Shown here: one piece after another, positions 33,297-42,041 of the stretch
How the letters are laid out: every line of letters starts with the position of its first letter
How positions within the stretch are numbered: the first letter of the stretch is position 1
DNA from: Bowmanella dokdonensis
GTDB taxonomy: Bacteria; Pseudomonadota; Gammaproteobacteria; Enterobacterales; Alteromonadaceae
DNA length: 64,000 bases
NCBI RefSeq assembly: GCF_017254865.1
Contig: NZ_JAFKCV010000001.1
Location: 248,001-312,000 of the forward strand
Direction: 5' to 3'
Translations under genes and position numbers: made by a program
The notes under the pieces: model-generated
Told to the model about the DNA's origin: nothing
The model's input: only the letters and a program-made list of their open reading frames with translations
Databases searched by the model: none

Positions 33297-33524
33297 ATGG
33301 CTGAACAGAACAAAGTCCAGGGCCCTGCCTCCTATTTCCCTTCCATCGAGAAGAAGTACGGATTGCCCGTCAAGCACTGGCTTGACCTTATAGAAGGGTT
33401 GAAAGAGCTGAAGCACATGGAAATGGTCACCCACCTGAAAAATGAACATGGGCTGGGCCATGGCCATGCCAATGCGCTGGTTGCTTACTATCGACGCCAG
33501 CAGAAAAGCGGACCCGGCCCTTAA
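33297..33524 (+). CDS. Small DUF4287 domain protein
   Basis: The ATG at 33297, after GGAGAACAAAT, gives 75 residues. The sequence matches DUF4287 (PASYFPSIEKKYGLPVKHWLDLIE, MEMVTHLKNEHGLGHGHANALVAYYR), a small helical family related to the N-terminal part of some DUF5655/DUF4287 proteins. It is likely a cytosolic helical protein. Its function is unknown. It converges with folE, whose stop lies 25 bp away. Confidence 0.85.
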   Translation: MAEQNKVQGPASYFPSIEKKYGLPVKHWLDLIEGLKELKHMEMVTHLKNEHGLGHGHANALVAYYRRQQKSGPGP

Positions 33525-33549
33525 AGTTAACGTGCCGGGTCGGTGCGGA

Positions 33550-34104
33550 TCACTTGCCAATCAGGCGCAAAAACTCGTCGCGTGTGGCCTGGGATTTCCT
33601 GAAACCGCCCAGCATCATGGAAGTGACCATGGAAGAGTTCTGCTTCTGCACGCCGCGCATCATCATGCACATATGCTTACCTTCCATGACTACCCCTACG
33701 CCTTTGGCACCGGTCACGCTCTGCACTGCTTCGGCGATCTGTTTGGTCAGACCTTCCTGAATTTGCAGGCGGCGGGCGTACATGTCGACGATGCGGGCGA
33801 ACTTGGACAGGCCCAGCACCTTGCCGTCCGGCAAATAGGCGATATGACAGCGGCCGATAAAGGGCAGCATATGGTGCTCGCACAATGAGTAAAACTCGAT
33901 ATCCTGAACTATGACCATCTCGTCCATGTCAGATTCAAAGACGGCATTATTGACCACCTCTTCCAGGTTCTTGGTGTAGCCGTCGGTGAGAAACTGCATG
34001 GCAGTGGCAGCCCGTTTAGGGGTGTCCAGCAGGCCGCCGCGGGTGACATCTTCACCCAGTAGTGTGATGATTTGCTCGTAATGGTGTTTCAGTTCATCGG
34101 ACAT
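33550..34104 (-). CDS. folE: GTP cyclohydrolase I
   Basis: The 184-residue protein is a type IA GTP cyclohydrolase that converts GTP to 7,8-dihydroneopterin triphosphate, the first step of folate and tetrahydrobiopterin synthesis. Zinc-site and catalytic motifs are present: [39 protein letters not shown], and [12 protein letters not shown] with the second zinc Cys. The length is typical for the shorter bacterial forms. It is transcribed alone. Zinc-dependent, so distinct from the metal-flexible FolE2 induced under zinc starvation. Confidence 0.95.
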   Translation of the reverse strand: MSDELKHHYEQIITLLGEDVTRGGLLDTPKRAATAMQFLTDGYTKNLEEVVNNAVFESDMDEMVIVQDIEFYSLCEHHMLPFIGRCHIAYLPDGKVLGLSKFARIVDMYARRLQIQEGLTKQIAEAVQSVTGAKGVGVVMEGKHMCMMMRGVQKQNSSMVTSMMLGGFRKSQATRDEFLRLIGK

Positions 34105-34303
34105 CGGGTTATCTCATAACTAGGGGTGGTCAGACTACCTCGCCGGACGAAAAGCAATCGTCTGCAAAGCGCAATACAAAGACTGAGTACGCGCCGGGTT
34201 GCCCGTTTGGATTTCCCACCTGCGGAAAATCCGCGGAGTATAACACAGCCGCCCCGTTTGGCACCGTTTGCCCGGTAACGGTATCGGCTTAAGCAGAGGT
34301 TTT

Positions 34304-34429
34304 ATGTCCAGGGATATTCGAGGCTGGCGCAGTTGGCTGGCTACAGATTGTGTTAAATGTCGCCGCCTCCGCGCTGCCATCCTGTGGGGGGTGATCATGT
34401 ATCTGCTGTTTCAATGGTGGTGGCTGTGA
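34304..34429 (+). CDS. 41-aa single-pass membrane peptide, translationally coupled to DUF2982 gene
   Basis: The ATG at 34304, after AGCAGAGG, opens a 41-codon frame with stop TGA at 34427-34429. It overlaps the next start by TGATG, the signature of translational coupling. The peptide has a basic N-terminal half (SRDIRGWRSWLATD, CVKCRRLRAA) and a hydrophobic, Trp-rich end (ILWGVIMYLLFQWWWL) that should span or sit in the membrane. The two cysteines form CVKC. No family is recognised. Its coupling to the DUF2982 gene suggests that the two products work together, which is inference. Confidence 0.65.
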   Translation: MSRDIRGWRSWLATDCVKCRRLRAAILWGVIMYLLFQWWWL

Positions 34430-35148
34430 TGGCACAGGACCTGATCCAGATCCGGGCAGGTGCCAAGCGCAATGGTTTTTCACTTTGTTTTTTCGGCATC
34501 ATCGGCCTGTTGTTGTCATCTGCCTGGCTGGCCTGGATGCCGGAGTGGCTCAGACTGGCAGGGATTTTCCTGGTCAGTGCATCCCTGGTTACTATCCTCA
34601 TCGGCTGGTTTAAAGTCAGGGAGCCGGTCTTCAGTCTGGAACTCACCCGCCGGCAACTGCTGTACCGGCACCGGTACGGCAGTTGGCAACTGGGCTGGGA
34701 CAATATTCAGCGCATTGACATACCGCGGGTCCAATCCGGTCTGGACCACATTGAGATGGAACTGGTGGGCATCCGCATTAAAGATTATGGTCCTTTGCTG
34801 GACAGCATCTCGGTGCGCCTGGCCAGCAATATCCTGATGCAGCAGCGGCCCCTGTTGCTGCAGGCCAGCCGTGATAACTGCCAGACAGGGCAATGCTACA
34901 GCGAGAGTCTGATAGAAGAAGACAGGTTCAGACTGGGCGATCGCATCTACACGGGGATCCGGGCCATGCTGGCCAATCGTATGCAGAAGATGCGGGCGAC
35001 GCTGGGCTATGATTTGTACATCTATGCTTCGGAGCTGGACAGGCCGGAAAGCGAATTTATTAACCTGCTAAGGGCCTGTCAGCAGCAGGCGGTTCAGCAA
35101 CGGACCGCGGACGGCCATGGGGTTGACCGGCAAACCCTTGATGAATAA
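34429..35148 (+). CDS. DUF2982 inner-membrane protein
   Basis: Started at the ATG at 34429, the protein has 239 residues with two N-terminal membrane helices (FSLCFFGIIGLLLSSAWLAW; LAGIFLVSASLVTILIGWF) and a PH-like beta domain (FSLELTRRQLLYRHRYGSWQLGWDNIQRIDIP, LVGIRIKDYGPLLDSISVRLASNILMQQRPLLL). This arrangement matches DUF2982, a family of Alteromonadales and Vibrionales of unknown function. The start is fixed by the overlap with the 41-aa peptide gene. It converges with the BarA-like kinase gene. Confidence 0.8.
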   Translation: MAQDLIQIRAGAKRNGFSLCFFGIIGLLLSSAWLAWMPEWLRLAGIFLVSASLVTILIGWFKVREPVFSLELTRRQLLYRHRYGSWQLGWDNIQRIDIPRVQSGLDHIEMELVGIRIKDYGPLLDSISVRLASNILMQQRPLLLQASRDNCQTGQCYSESLIEEDRFRLGDRIYTGIRAMLANRMQKMRATLGYDLYIYASELDRPESEFINLLRACQQQAVQQRTADGHGVDRQTLDE

Positions 35149-35175
35149 GGCCGGCTGCCGAGCGACCCGGACAAG

Positions 35176-38100
35176 TCAGCCGTTGCCCCGACTCTGCCCC
35201 TGCAGGAATTCCATCCCTTGTTCTTCGACTTTCAGTGCCTCGGCCCTGAAATCGTCCATCAGCGCCAGGGCCGCCTCATGCTCGCCCGTCTTCAGCTTTT
35301 CCTCAATCTGCTGGCATAAGGCCCTGAGCCTGGGGACTCCCGTATAGCAGCAAGCCCCGTGTAGCTTGTGCACCAGTTGTTCAAGGGTATCAAAATCCGG
35401 CTCACGGGCCGCCTGCTTGATCTGGGTAACGATGGCCGGTAACTGCTGGACAAAGGCATCGAGCATTTGTCGGGCATGGTGGGGATTGTCATTGGCCTGC
35501 TGCATGGCCAGTGACCAGTCCAGGCTTTCCTCTGAAGCCGGCTGACACCATTGTTTAAGCAGCTTAATCAGATCGTCAAAATTGACCGGCTTGGGCAGGT
35601 AGTCGTCCATGCCGGAGTTGAGCAGCTTTTCTTTCTCTTCCCTGAAGGCGTGCGCGGTGACGGCAATAATGGGCGTCCCCTTGTTCAGATGGGTCTTGCG
35701 GATCATACGGCTGGCCGCCAGGCCGTCGATGCCCGGCATCTGCACATCCATAAGAATCAGGTCAAAGGCTTCTTTCTCGCATCGGGTGGCCGCATCCTGA
35801 CCGTTAAAGCTCAGGCAGAGCTCCACCGGGGAGCCGCGCAACCAGGTGGCCAGCAGGCGCAGGTTAATCTCCATGTCATCCACCGCCAGTATCCGGGACC
35901 GGGGCAGGGAATTGAGGCGTTTGCCAAAACTGTCATCCTGCAGCATCAGCGGCTGGCTGAGCAGGCTGTCCAGTTTGTTGGGCGTCAGGGGCCTGTCCAT
36001 GCGGCGCTGGAAGATGGCGGCAATCATATCCTGCTGGTGGGGCTGATGGGATGCACTCAGCAGCACTTTCTGCTGCGCCTGCACGGCTTCCAGTATGCCC
36101 AGATGATGCTCCAGGCCCGACTTCCCGATATCGCGGGAGGACACAAACAGATAATCGAAGTTCTGGTGCAGACTGGCCAGGAAACCGAAGCTGTCGACGC
36201 TGGTAACCCTCGCCCCCAGGGCGTGGAGCATAGTGGCGGCTGCCCTGCGGGAAGGGGGATAGCCGTCAAACAGCAACACTTCCTTGTCCTGCCACTGGCT
36301 TTGCGGCGACAGCGACATCTTATGGCTCAGTTTATTGGCGCGCAGACGCACCACAAACCGGGTGCCGGCCCCCGGTTCACTGTGCAGTTCAATGTTGCCA
36401 CGCATCAACTTGACCAACTCCTGGCAGATGGCCAAACCCAGGCCGGTGCCCTGATATTCACGGTTGATGGCCCCGTCCAGTTGCGAGAAGGCGGAAAACA
36501 GCTTGTGCCGGTCGGCCTGGCTGATGCCGATGCCGGTATCTTCAATACAGAAGATCAGTTCGTACAGGCCGTTGTCTTTTTCTTCCCCCTCCACAGCCAG
36601 GCGTACATGGCCGAAGCGGGTAAACTTGATGGCGTTGCCGACCAGGTTGGTCAGCACCTGGCGGATGCGCACCGCATCGCCAAGCAGCTTTTTTGGCAGG
36701 GGGCTCAGATCACAGACAAATTCCAGCCCCTTGGCATGGGCCGAGCGGGCCATCAATCCGGTCAGCTCTTCGAGCAATTCAGTAGGGCAGAAAGGATCAT
36801 TGTTGATCTGAAGCTTACCGGCTTCGATCTTGGAAAAATCCAACACATCATTGATGATATTGAGCAGATTGGTAGCAGACGCATTGATGATCTTCACATG
36901 GTCCTGCTTTTCGGCCGGCAGAGGGGTGTGGGCCAACTCCTGGCTGAAGCCCAGAATGGCGTTCAGCGGCGTGCGGATTTCATGGCTCATATTGGCCAGG
37001 AACTGTGACTTTATCTTGCTGGCCTGGATGGCCTGTTTGCGGGCGATATCCAGCCTGGCGTTTTGCTCTTCAATGATTTCCATATTGTTGCGCAAATCAT
37101 TGGTCACCATCTCCACAGACTGGGCCATCTGGCTGCGGATTTTTTCCACCAGGGCCAGCGAGAACAATCCCGCCTCAAGAAACAACCCGATCTGAAAGCA
37201 GTAGTTGGTGATGACATTGTTCGGCAGCAGGCCGACCCGGCTTAGCAGGCTGGCCAGCGCAACAGTCAGCAGGATACTCCATGCGAAGATAAAATAACGG
37301 GCCGGCCGGAAGTGATGGGCGTAGCTCTCGTAGCCGGCGTACAGATAACTGGCGATGGCCAGCAGGCTGAGTAAATCGACCAGGCCGCGTTGCCAGACCG
37401 GAGGTACAACATCAAAGAGCGAGAGTCCACCCAGCAGCGCCCCGGCGCCGGCAATCAGGTGGATCAGGCGTCTTGTCTTTGGTGCGGTCTGCCTGGCATT
37501 GAGGAAAGTGAGCGTAAAGACAGCGGCTCCGAGCAGGACCAGGATAAACAGCAGATGGGTGTGCTGGCTAAGCCAGTCGGCCGTGGCAGAGTGCCAGAAA
37601 ACCTGTATATGTCCGCCCCAGACAAATTGCCATGCCAGCGCCGCACCCATATACAGGCAATAGGTCAGCAGGCTGGTTTCGCGGACACTGGCAAACAGGC
37701 TGAGGCTATACAATACCAGGACCAGCAACCCTCCGTAGAAAATGCCCCATAACAGGTTTTCACCACTTTGCAGACGTTCGAACAAGGGCTTGGCGGTCAG
37801 GGTCACCGGCACTATCCTGGCTTCGCCTTCGCTTTGCACCCGGACGTACAGGTCGAGCCGGGTGGCATACGGCAGCGAGGCCTCCAGGGTGGGGAAACGA
37901 TAATTCTGGTCCTGACGAGCCTTGCCCTGAAGGCTCTGGGCAATTAACCGGCCATTGGCCACCAGATAGAGATCGACCTGGTCATTTTGTGCGTAGGCAA
38001 TATCGATGAACCATTCGGATCGTTGGCTGACATTGCTGAAGCTGGTGTGAAACCACAAGGCCGCGGAGCCAAATCCATGATTAGGATTGCGGCTGTCGGG

Positions 38101-38292
38101 CCAGGTGAACTGATCCTGGCGATCCAGAACCTCTTCAATGGTCAGGCGGGAGGAAGGATCCCTGAGCAGCAGCAACTGGCTGGTCAGATCATGGCTTTTC
38201 TCACTGTCGATAAGCTGCAGCACAGCCTGCCCAAAAGCTTGACCGCTCAGGCATAGCAGCAGACAGAATAGCAACAGCTTGACGCTTGGCAT
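35176..38292 (-). CDS. Hybrid sensor histidine kinase, BarA-like with 7TM-DISM sensor
   Basis: The ATG at 38292, after AGAGATAAC, gives 1038 residues. In order: signal peptide; an extracellular 7TMR-DISMED2 jelly roll (about 25-160); seven membrane helices (180-390); HisKA with phospho-His near 437 (MSHEIRTPLNAILG); HATPase (NLVGNAIKFTRFG, EDTGIGI, GTGLGLAI); a pseudo-receiver-like segment (about 670-780); a receiver with Asp near 847 (LILMDVQMPGIDG); and an HPt domain with His near 977 (KLHGACCYTGVPRL). The kinase, receiver and HPt resemble BarA, whose HPt signals to UvrY/GacA. The usual BarA periplasmic sensor and HAMP are replaced by a 7TM-DISM module. It converges with DUF2982. The partner regulator is not in the window. 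Confidence 0.9.
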   Translation of the reverse strand: MPSVKLLLFCLLLCLSGQAFGQAVLQLIDSEKSHDLTSQLLLLRDPSSRLTIEEVLDRQDQFTWPDSRNPNHGFGSAALWFHTSFSNVSQRSEWFIDIAYAQNDQVDLYLVANGRLIAQSLQGKARQDQNYRFPTLEASLPYATRLDLYVRVQSEGEARIVPVTLTAKPLFERLQSGENLLWGIFYGGLLVLVLYSLSLFASVRETSLLTYCLYMGAALAWQFVWGGHIQVFWHSATADWLSQHTHLLFILVLLGAAVFTLTFLNARQTAPKTRRLIHLIAGAGALLGGLSLFDVVPPVWQRGLVDLLSLLAIASYLYAGYESYAHHFRPARYFIFAWSILLTVALASLLSRVGLLPNNVITNYCFQIGLFLEAGLFSLALVEKIRSQMAQSVEMVTNDLRNNMEIIEEQNARLDIARKQAIQASKIKSQFLANMSHEIRTPLNAILGFSQELAHTPLPAEKQDHVKIINASATNLLNIINDVLDFSKIEAGKLQINNDPFCPTELLEELTGLMARSAHAKGLEFVCDLSPLPKKLLGDAVRIRQVLTNLVGNAIKFTRFGHVRLAVEGEEKDNGLYELIFCIEDTGIGISQADRHKLFSAFSQLDGAINREYQGTGLGLAICQELVKLMRGNIELHSEPGAGTRFVVRLRANKLSHKMSLSPQSQWQDKEVLLFDGYPPSRRAAATMLHALGARVTSVDSFGFLASLHQNFDYLFVSSRDIGKSGLEHHLGILEAVQAQQKVLLSASHQPHQQDMIAAIFQRRMDRPLTPNKLDSLLSQPLMLQDDSFGKRLNSLPRSRILAVDDMEINLRLLATWLRGSPVELCLSFNGQDAATRCEKEAFDLILMDVQMPGIDGLAASRMIRKTHLNKGTPIIAVTAHAFREEKEKLLNSGMDDYLPKPVNFDDLIKLLKQWCQPASEESLDWSLAMQQANDNPHHARQMLDAFVQQLPAIVTQIKQAAREPDFDTLEQLVHKLHGACCYTGVPRLRALCQQIEEKLKTGEHEAALALMDDFRAEALKVEEQGMEFLQGQSRGNG

Positions 38293-38409
38293 GTTATCTC
38301 TGAATCCGTTCAACCGGGCTTGCGACCCCCTATTTAAGCATTGTCCGAGGGGGGATACCAATGCTAAGTTGCCTTAATAACACAACAACCGAATATTTTA
38401 TTCAGATTC

Positions 38410-38426
38410 TCCGGGCATTGCCCGGA
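38410..38426 (+). promoter_or_regulatory. Hairpin in the 5' leader of the sorbosone-dehydrogenase-like gene
   Basis: TCCGGGC (38410-38416) and GCCCGGA (38420-38426) form a perfect 7-bp stem with an ATT loop, ending a few bases before the ribosome site AAGGAG. CTCC at the 5' foot could alternatively pair with GGAG of that site. A role in mRNA stability or translation control is possible. Confidence 0.35.
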
Positions 38427-38439
38427 AAAGGAGAACCGG

Positions 38440-39564
38440 ATGATTATCAGATACGCCCTTAAAGGGGCGATGGTGCTGGCCTGCTTGGGCAGTTTTACCG
38501 TCACTGCCCTGCCGCTTGATAAGCTGACCCTGCCGGAGGGCTTCAAAATTGAACTCTATGCAGACGGCGTCAAGAACGCCAGGCAGATGGCCTTGGGTGA
38601 AAAGGGCACCCTGTTTGTAGGCAGTCGCGAAGCGGGGCTGGTTCATGCGGTAGTAGACAGCGACGGTGACCACAAGGCCGACAAGGTTATCGAAATCGCC
38701 TCCGGTCTGACCATGCCATCGGGTCTGGCTTATCGGGACGGAAATCTCTATGTGGCGGCCATCAGCGAAGTATTGATGTATGAGGATATAGAGAACAACC
38801 TGGCCAATCCGCCCAAAGCCAAAGTGGTGATTGGCGACCTGCCCAGCGAGCGTCACCACGGCTGGAAATATATCGACTTCGGCCCTGACGGCTGGCTCTA
38901 TGTGCCGGTGGGCGTACCCTGCAATATTTGCCAGACTCTGGGCGGCGAGAAGTTCGACGATCCCGTCTATGCCAGTATTCTCAAATACAACCTGCAGACC
39001 GGTGAAAAGCGTTGGGTGGCCAAAGGGGTGCGCAATTCGGTGGGCTTTGACTGGCACCCGAAAACCAATGAATTATGGTTCAGCGACAATGGTCGTGACT
39101 GGCTGGGGGAGGAACTGCCGCCCTGTGAAATTAATCGGGTCACAGAGGAAGGACAACATTTCGGCTTCCCTTATTTCCACGGTGGCCTGGTGGCCGATCC
39201 CGAGTTTGGCATGGACAAGCAGGCAAAGGATTATGTGCAGCCGGAAATCCGCCTGCGTGCCCACGTGGCACCTCTGGGCATTCATTTTTACACCGGCAGC
39301 CAGTTCCCAGGGACCTATCAGAACAGGTTGTTTGTTGCAGAGCACGGTTCCTGGAACCGTTCCGACAAGTCCGGCTACCGGGTGATGATGGCTACACAGA
39401 ACAAGGAAGGTAAAATGGACTATGAACCTTTTATCACCGGCTGGCTGGACGGCGACCAGGTCCATGGCCGTCCGGTGGCCTTTTTAACCCTGCCGGACGG
39501 CAGTTTGCTGATCTCTGATGATTTCGCTGACGCCATTTATCGGGTAACCTTTGCTGGCGAGTGA
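38440..39564 (+). CDS. Exported sorbosone-dehydrogenase-like (PQQ-type) beta-propeller enzyme
   Basis: The 374-residue protein has a signal peptide (ending FTVTALP) and a six-blade propeller of the soluble glucose/sorbosone dehydrogenase superfamily: LPEGFKIELYADGVKNARQMALGEKGTLFVGS, RHHGWKYIDFGPDGWLYVPVG, NSVGFDWHPKTNELWFSDNGRDWLGEE, FVAEHGSWNRS. A His and Asp/Arg-rich top face is consistent with binding of PQQ or calcium. The natural electron donor is unknown. It is exported, so it acts in the periplasm. It is divergent from the hybrid kinase and lies upstream of parC, with a hairpin between. Confidence 0.86.
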   Translation: MIIRYALKGAMVLACLGSFTVTALPLDKLTLPEGFKIELYADGVKNARQMALGEKGTLFVGSREAGLVHAVVDSDGDHKADKVIEIASGLTMPSGLAYRDGNLYVAAISEVLMYEDIENNLANPPKAKVVIGDLPSERHHGWKYIDFGPDGWLYVPVGVPCNICQTLGGEKFDDPVYASILKYNLQTGEKRWVAKGVRNSVGFDWHPKTNELWFSDNGRDWLGEELPPCEINRVTEEGQHFGFPYFHGGLVADPEFGMDKQAKDYVQPEIRLRAHVAPLGIHFYTGSQFPGTYQNRLFVAEHGSWNRSDKSGYRVMMATQNKEGKMDYEPFITGWLDGDQVHGRPVAFLTLPDGSLLISDDFADAIYRVTFAGE

Positions 39565-39577
39565 CGCATGACGTCCA

Positions 39578-39597
39578 GGGCCTTTTTAGTCAGGCCC
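39578..39597 (+). terminator. Hairpin after sorbosone-dehydrogenase-like gene
   Basis: GGGCCT (39578-39583) and AGGCCC (39592-39597) form a 6-bp stem with an 8-nt loop, followed by GCTTTTCC. It is a weak intrinsic terminator candidate between this gene and parC. Confidence 0.45.
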
Positions 39598-39674
39598 GCT
39601 TTTCCAGGCAAGATGGCAAACCAGGCCGGTGCCCAGTATCCCGAACAATTAGAACAACGGGCTAAACATTATCT

Positions 39675-41984
39675 ATGAGCCATGAAATCAGTATCAGCGC
39701 CGACGGCATAGAACAGCTTCCGCTGCGGCGCTTCACCGAAGACGCCTATCTCAACTATTCCATGTATGTGATCATGGACCGGGCCCTGCCGCACATAGGA
39801 GACGGCCTCAAACCGGTTCAACGTCGTATAGTCTATGCCATGTCGGACCTGGGCCTGACCGCGAGTGCCAAGTACAAGAAGTCCGCCCGGACAGTGGGGG
39901 ATGTACTGGGTAAGTTCCATCCCCATGGTGATTCGGCTTGTTACGAAGCCATGGTACTGATGGCCCAGCCGTTCTCGTACCGTTATCCGCTGGTGGACGG
40001 ACAGGGTAACTGGGGTGCGCCGGACGACCCCAAATCCTTCGCCGCCATGCGTTACACTGAAGCCCGTTTGTCCCGCTACAGCGAACTGTTGCTGAGTGAA
40101 CTGGGGCAGGGCACCGCTGACTGGGTACCAAACTTTGACGGCACCCTCAAAGAACCCAAGGTGCTGCCGGCCAGATTGCCGCATATCCTGATGAACGGGG
40201 TTACCGGTATCGCCGTGGGCATGGCCACCGATATTCCCCCCCACAACCTGCGTGAACTGGCCCAGGCCTGCGTCCATCTGCTGGACAATCAAAAGGCCGA
40301 CGTGGCCGAACTGATGCAGTTCGTCAGGGGACCGGATTATCCCACCGAGGCGGAGATTATTACCCCCAGGGACGAGATCCAGAAGATTTATGAGACGGGC
40401 CGTGGTTCCATCAAGACCCGGGCTGTATATATGGAGGACAGTGGCGAGATCATTATTACCGCCCTGCCGCATCAGGCGTCCGGGGCTAAGATCCTGGAAC
40501 AGATTGCCGGCCAGATGCAGGCCAAGAAGCTGCCGATGGTCAGCGACCTGCGCGACGAGTCTGACCATGAAAACCCGACCCGGCTGGTCATTACGCCGCG
40601 CTCCAACAGGGTGGATACCGAGCAACTGATGCAGCACCTGTTCGCCACCACTGATCTGGAGAAGAACTACCGGGTCAACCTGAATATGATTGGCCTGGAC
40701 AACCGGCCCAAGGTTAAGGACTTGGCCGGGATTTTGTCCGAGTGGCTGGAATTTCGCCGCGATACGGTGACCCGACGCTTGCAGTACCGGCTGGAGAAGG
40801 TGCTGGCCCGTCTGCATATTCTGGAAGGCTTGCTGATCGCCTTTTTGAATATCGACGAGGTGATCCACATTATCCGTACCGAAGATCAGCCCAAGCCTGT
40901 GCTGATGCAAAGGTTCGGCTTGTCCGACAAGCAGGCCGAAGCCATTCTGGAACTGAAATTGCGGCATTTGGCCAAGCTCGAAGAAATGAAGATCCGCGGC
41001 GAACAGGATGAACTGGCCGCCGAGCGTGACAAGCTGCAGGGGATACTGGGGTCCAGTACCAAGCTGAAAAATCTGATCAAGAAAGAAATCCAGGCTGACG
41101 CCGAGCAATACGGTGACGATCGCCGCTCCCCCCTTATCGAGCGCCAGGAAGCCAAGGCCCTGTCCGAAAAACAACTGGTGCCTTCCGAGTCCGTCACAGT
41201 GGTGCTGTCAGAAAAAGGCTGGGCACGTTGCGCCAAGGGCCATGATGTGGATGCTGAAGGCCTGAGCTACAAGGCCGGTGATAAGTTCCTGGCCGCCGCC
41301 AAGGGCCGAAGCAACCAGCCGTCCGTGTTCCTCGACACCTCCGGACGCACCTTCGCCTGCGACGCCCATACCCTGCCTTCGGCCCGTAGCCAGGGGGAAC
41401 CCCTGACCGGGCGCTTTAATATTGTCGGCGGGGAGAGCTTCGAACATGTGCTGATGGGCAGCGACAGCGACCAGTACCTGGTGGCCTCGGACGCCGGCTA
41501 CGGCTTTATCGGCAAATTTGCCGATATGGTCAGTAAGAACAAAGCCGGCAAGGCCTATCTGAGCCTGCCCATGAGTGCCAGGGTGCTGCCGCCCCGGCCG
41601 GTCCGTCACATCGATTCTGACTGGTGTCTGGCCGTGTCCACCGAAGGGCGGATGCTGATGTTCCCCCTCAGGGACCTGCCGGAACTGGGCAAAGGCAAGG
41701 GTAACAAGATTATCAGCATTCCTTCCGCCAAGGCTCAGGCCAGGGAAGAGTATGTGAAAGTGCTGACCGTGGTGCCTGAGGGCGCACAGGTGAAGATCCT
41801 TGCCGGCAAACGTGGCATGAGCCTGAGTGCCGAGGATCTGGCGCACTTCCGCGGTGAGCGCGGCCGACGTGGCCACAAGCTGCCCAGGGGCCTGCAGCGG
41901 GTGGATGATATTGAGGTGATACTGCCCGATAAAGGCGTATCGGCACCTGCCGATGACGAGCCTGCTGCGGACAACGAAAGCTAA
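39675..41984 (+). CDS. parC: DNA topoisomerase IV subunit A
   Basis: The 769-residue protein is ParC, the breakage-reunion subunit that decatenates daughter chromosomes with ParE. Catalytic Tyr127 lies in AMRYTEARL. The quinolone-resistance region reads [14 protein letters not shown], with Ser87 and Glu91 (equivalent to E. coli Ser80 and Glu84) both wild type, so no common quinolone-resistance change is present. The coiled arm ([22 protein letters not shown]) and the C-terminal beta-pinwheel follow. parE is not adjacent within this window; the gene upstream is unrelated. The start ATG gives [11 protein letters not shown]. Confidence 0.97.
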   Translation: MSHEISISADGIEQLPLRRFTEDAYLNYSMYVIMDRALPHIGDGLKPVQRRIVYAMSDLGLTASAKYKKSARTVGDVLGKFHPHGDSACYEAMVLMAQPFSYRYPLVDGQGNWGAPDDPKSFAAMRYTEARLSRYSELLLSELGQGTADWVPNFDGTLKEPKVLPARLPHILMNGVTGIAVGMATDIPPHNLRELAQACVHLLDNQKADVAELMQFVRGPDYPTEAEIITPRDEIQKIYETGRGSIKTRAVYMEDSGEIIITALPHQASGAKILEQIAGQMQAKKLPMVSDLRDESDHENPTRLVITPRSNRVDTEQLMQHLFATTDLEKNYRVNLNMIGLDNRPKVKDLAGILSEWLEFRRDTVTRRLQYRLEKVLARLHILEGLLIAFLNIDEVIHIIRTEDQPKPVLMQRFGLSDKQAEAILELKLRHLAKLEEMKIRGEQDELAAERDKLQGILGSSTKLKNLIKKEIQADAEQYGDDRRSPLIERQEAKALSEKQLVPSESVTVVLSEKGWARCAKGHDVDAEGLSYKAGDKFLAAAKGRSNQPSVFLDTSGRTFACDAHTLPSARSQGEPLTGRFNIVGGESFEHVLMGSDSDQYLVASDAGYGFIGKFADMVSKNKAGKAYLSLPMSARVLPPRPVRHIDSDWCLAVSTEGRMLMFPLRDLPELGKGKGNKIISIPSAKAQAREEYVKVLTVVPEGAQVKILAGKRGMSLSAEDLAHFRGERGRRGHKLPRGLQRVDDIEVILPDKGVSAPADDEPAADNES

Positions 41985-42012
41985 AAAGTGTCCGCCACAG
42001 TGTCCTCTGCGC

Positions 42013-42041
42013 GATCTGTTCTGTGGTATTCAGGACAGATC
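42013..42041. terminator. Hairpin between parC and HPt-HD-GYP gene
   Basis: GATCTGTTCTG (42013-42023) pairs with CAGGACAGATC (42031-42041) over 11 bp with one G-U pair and a 7-nt loop. It lies between convergent genes and its right arm touches the HD-GYP stop codon. No T-run is seen, so termination is inferred. Confidence 0.5.

Noticed and set aside
39669-41174. Long open frame of about 500 codons on the reverse strand opposite parC
   Set aside because: It is an antisense shadow of parC with low-complexity Gln/His/Gly-rich translation, no ribosome site and no family match.
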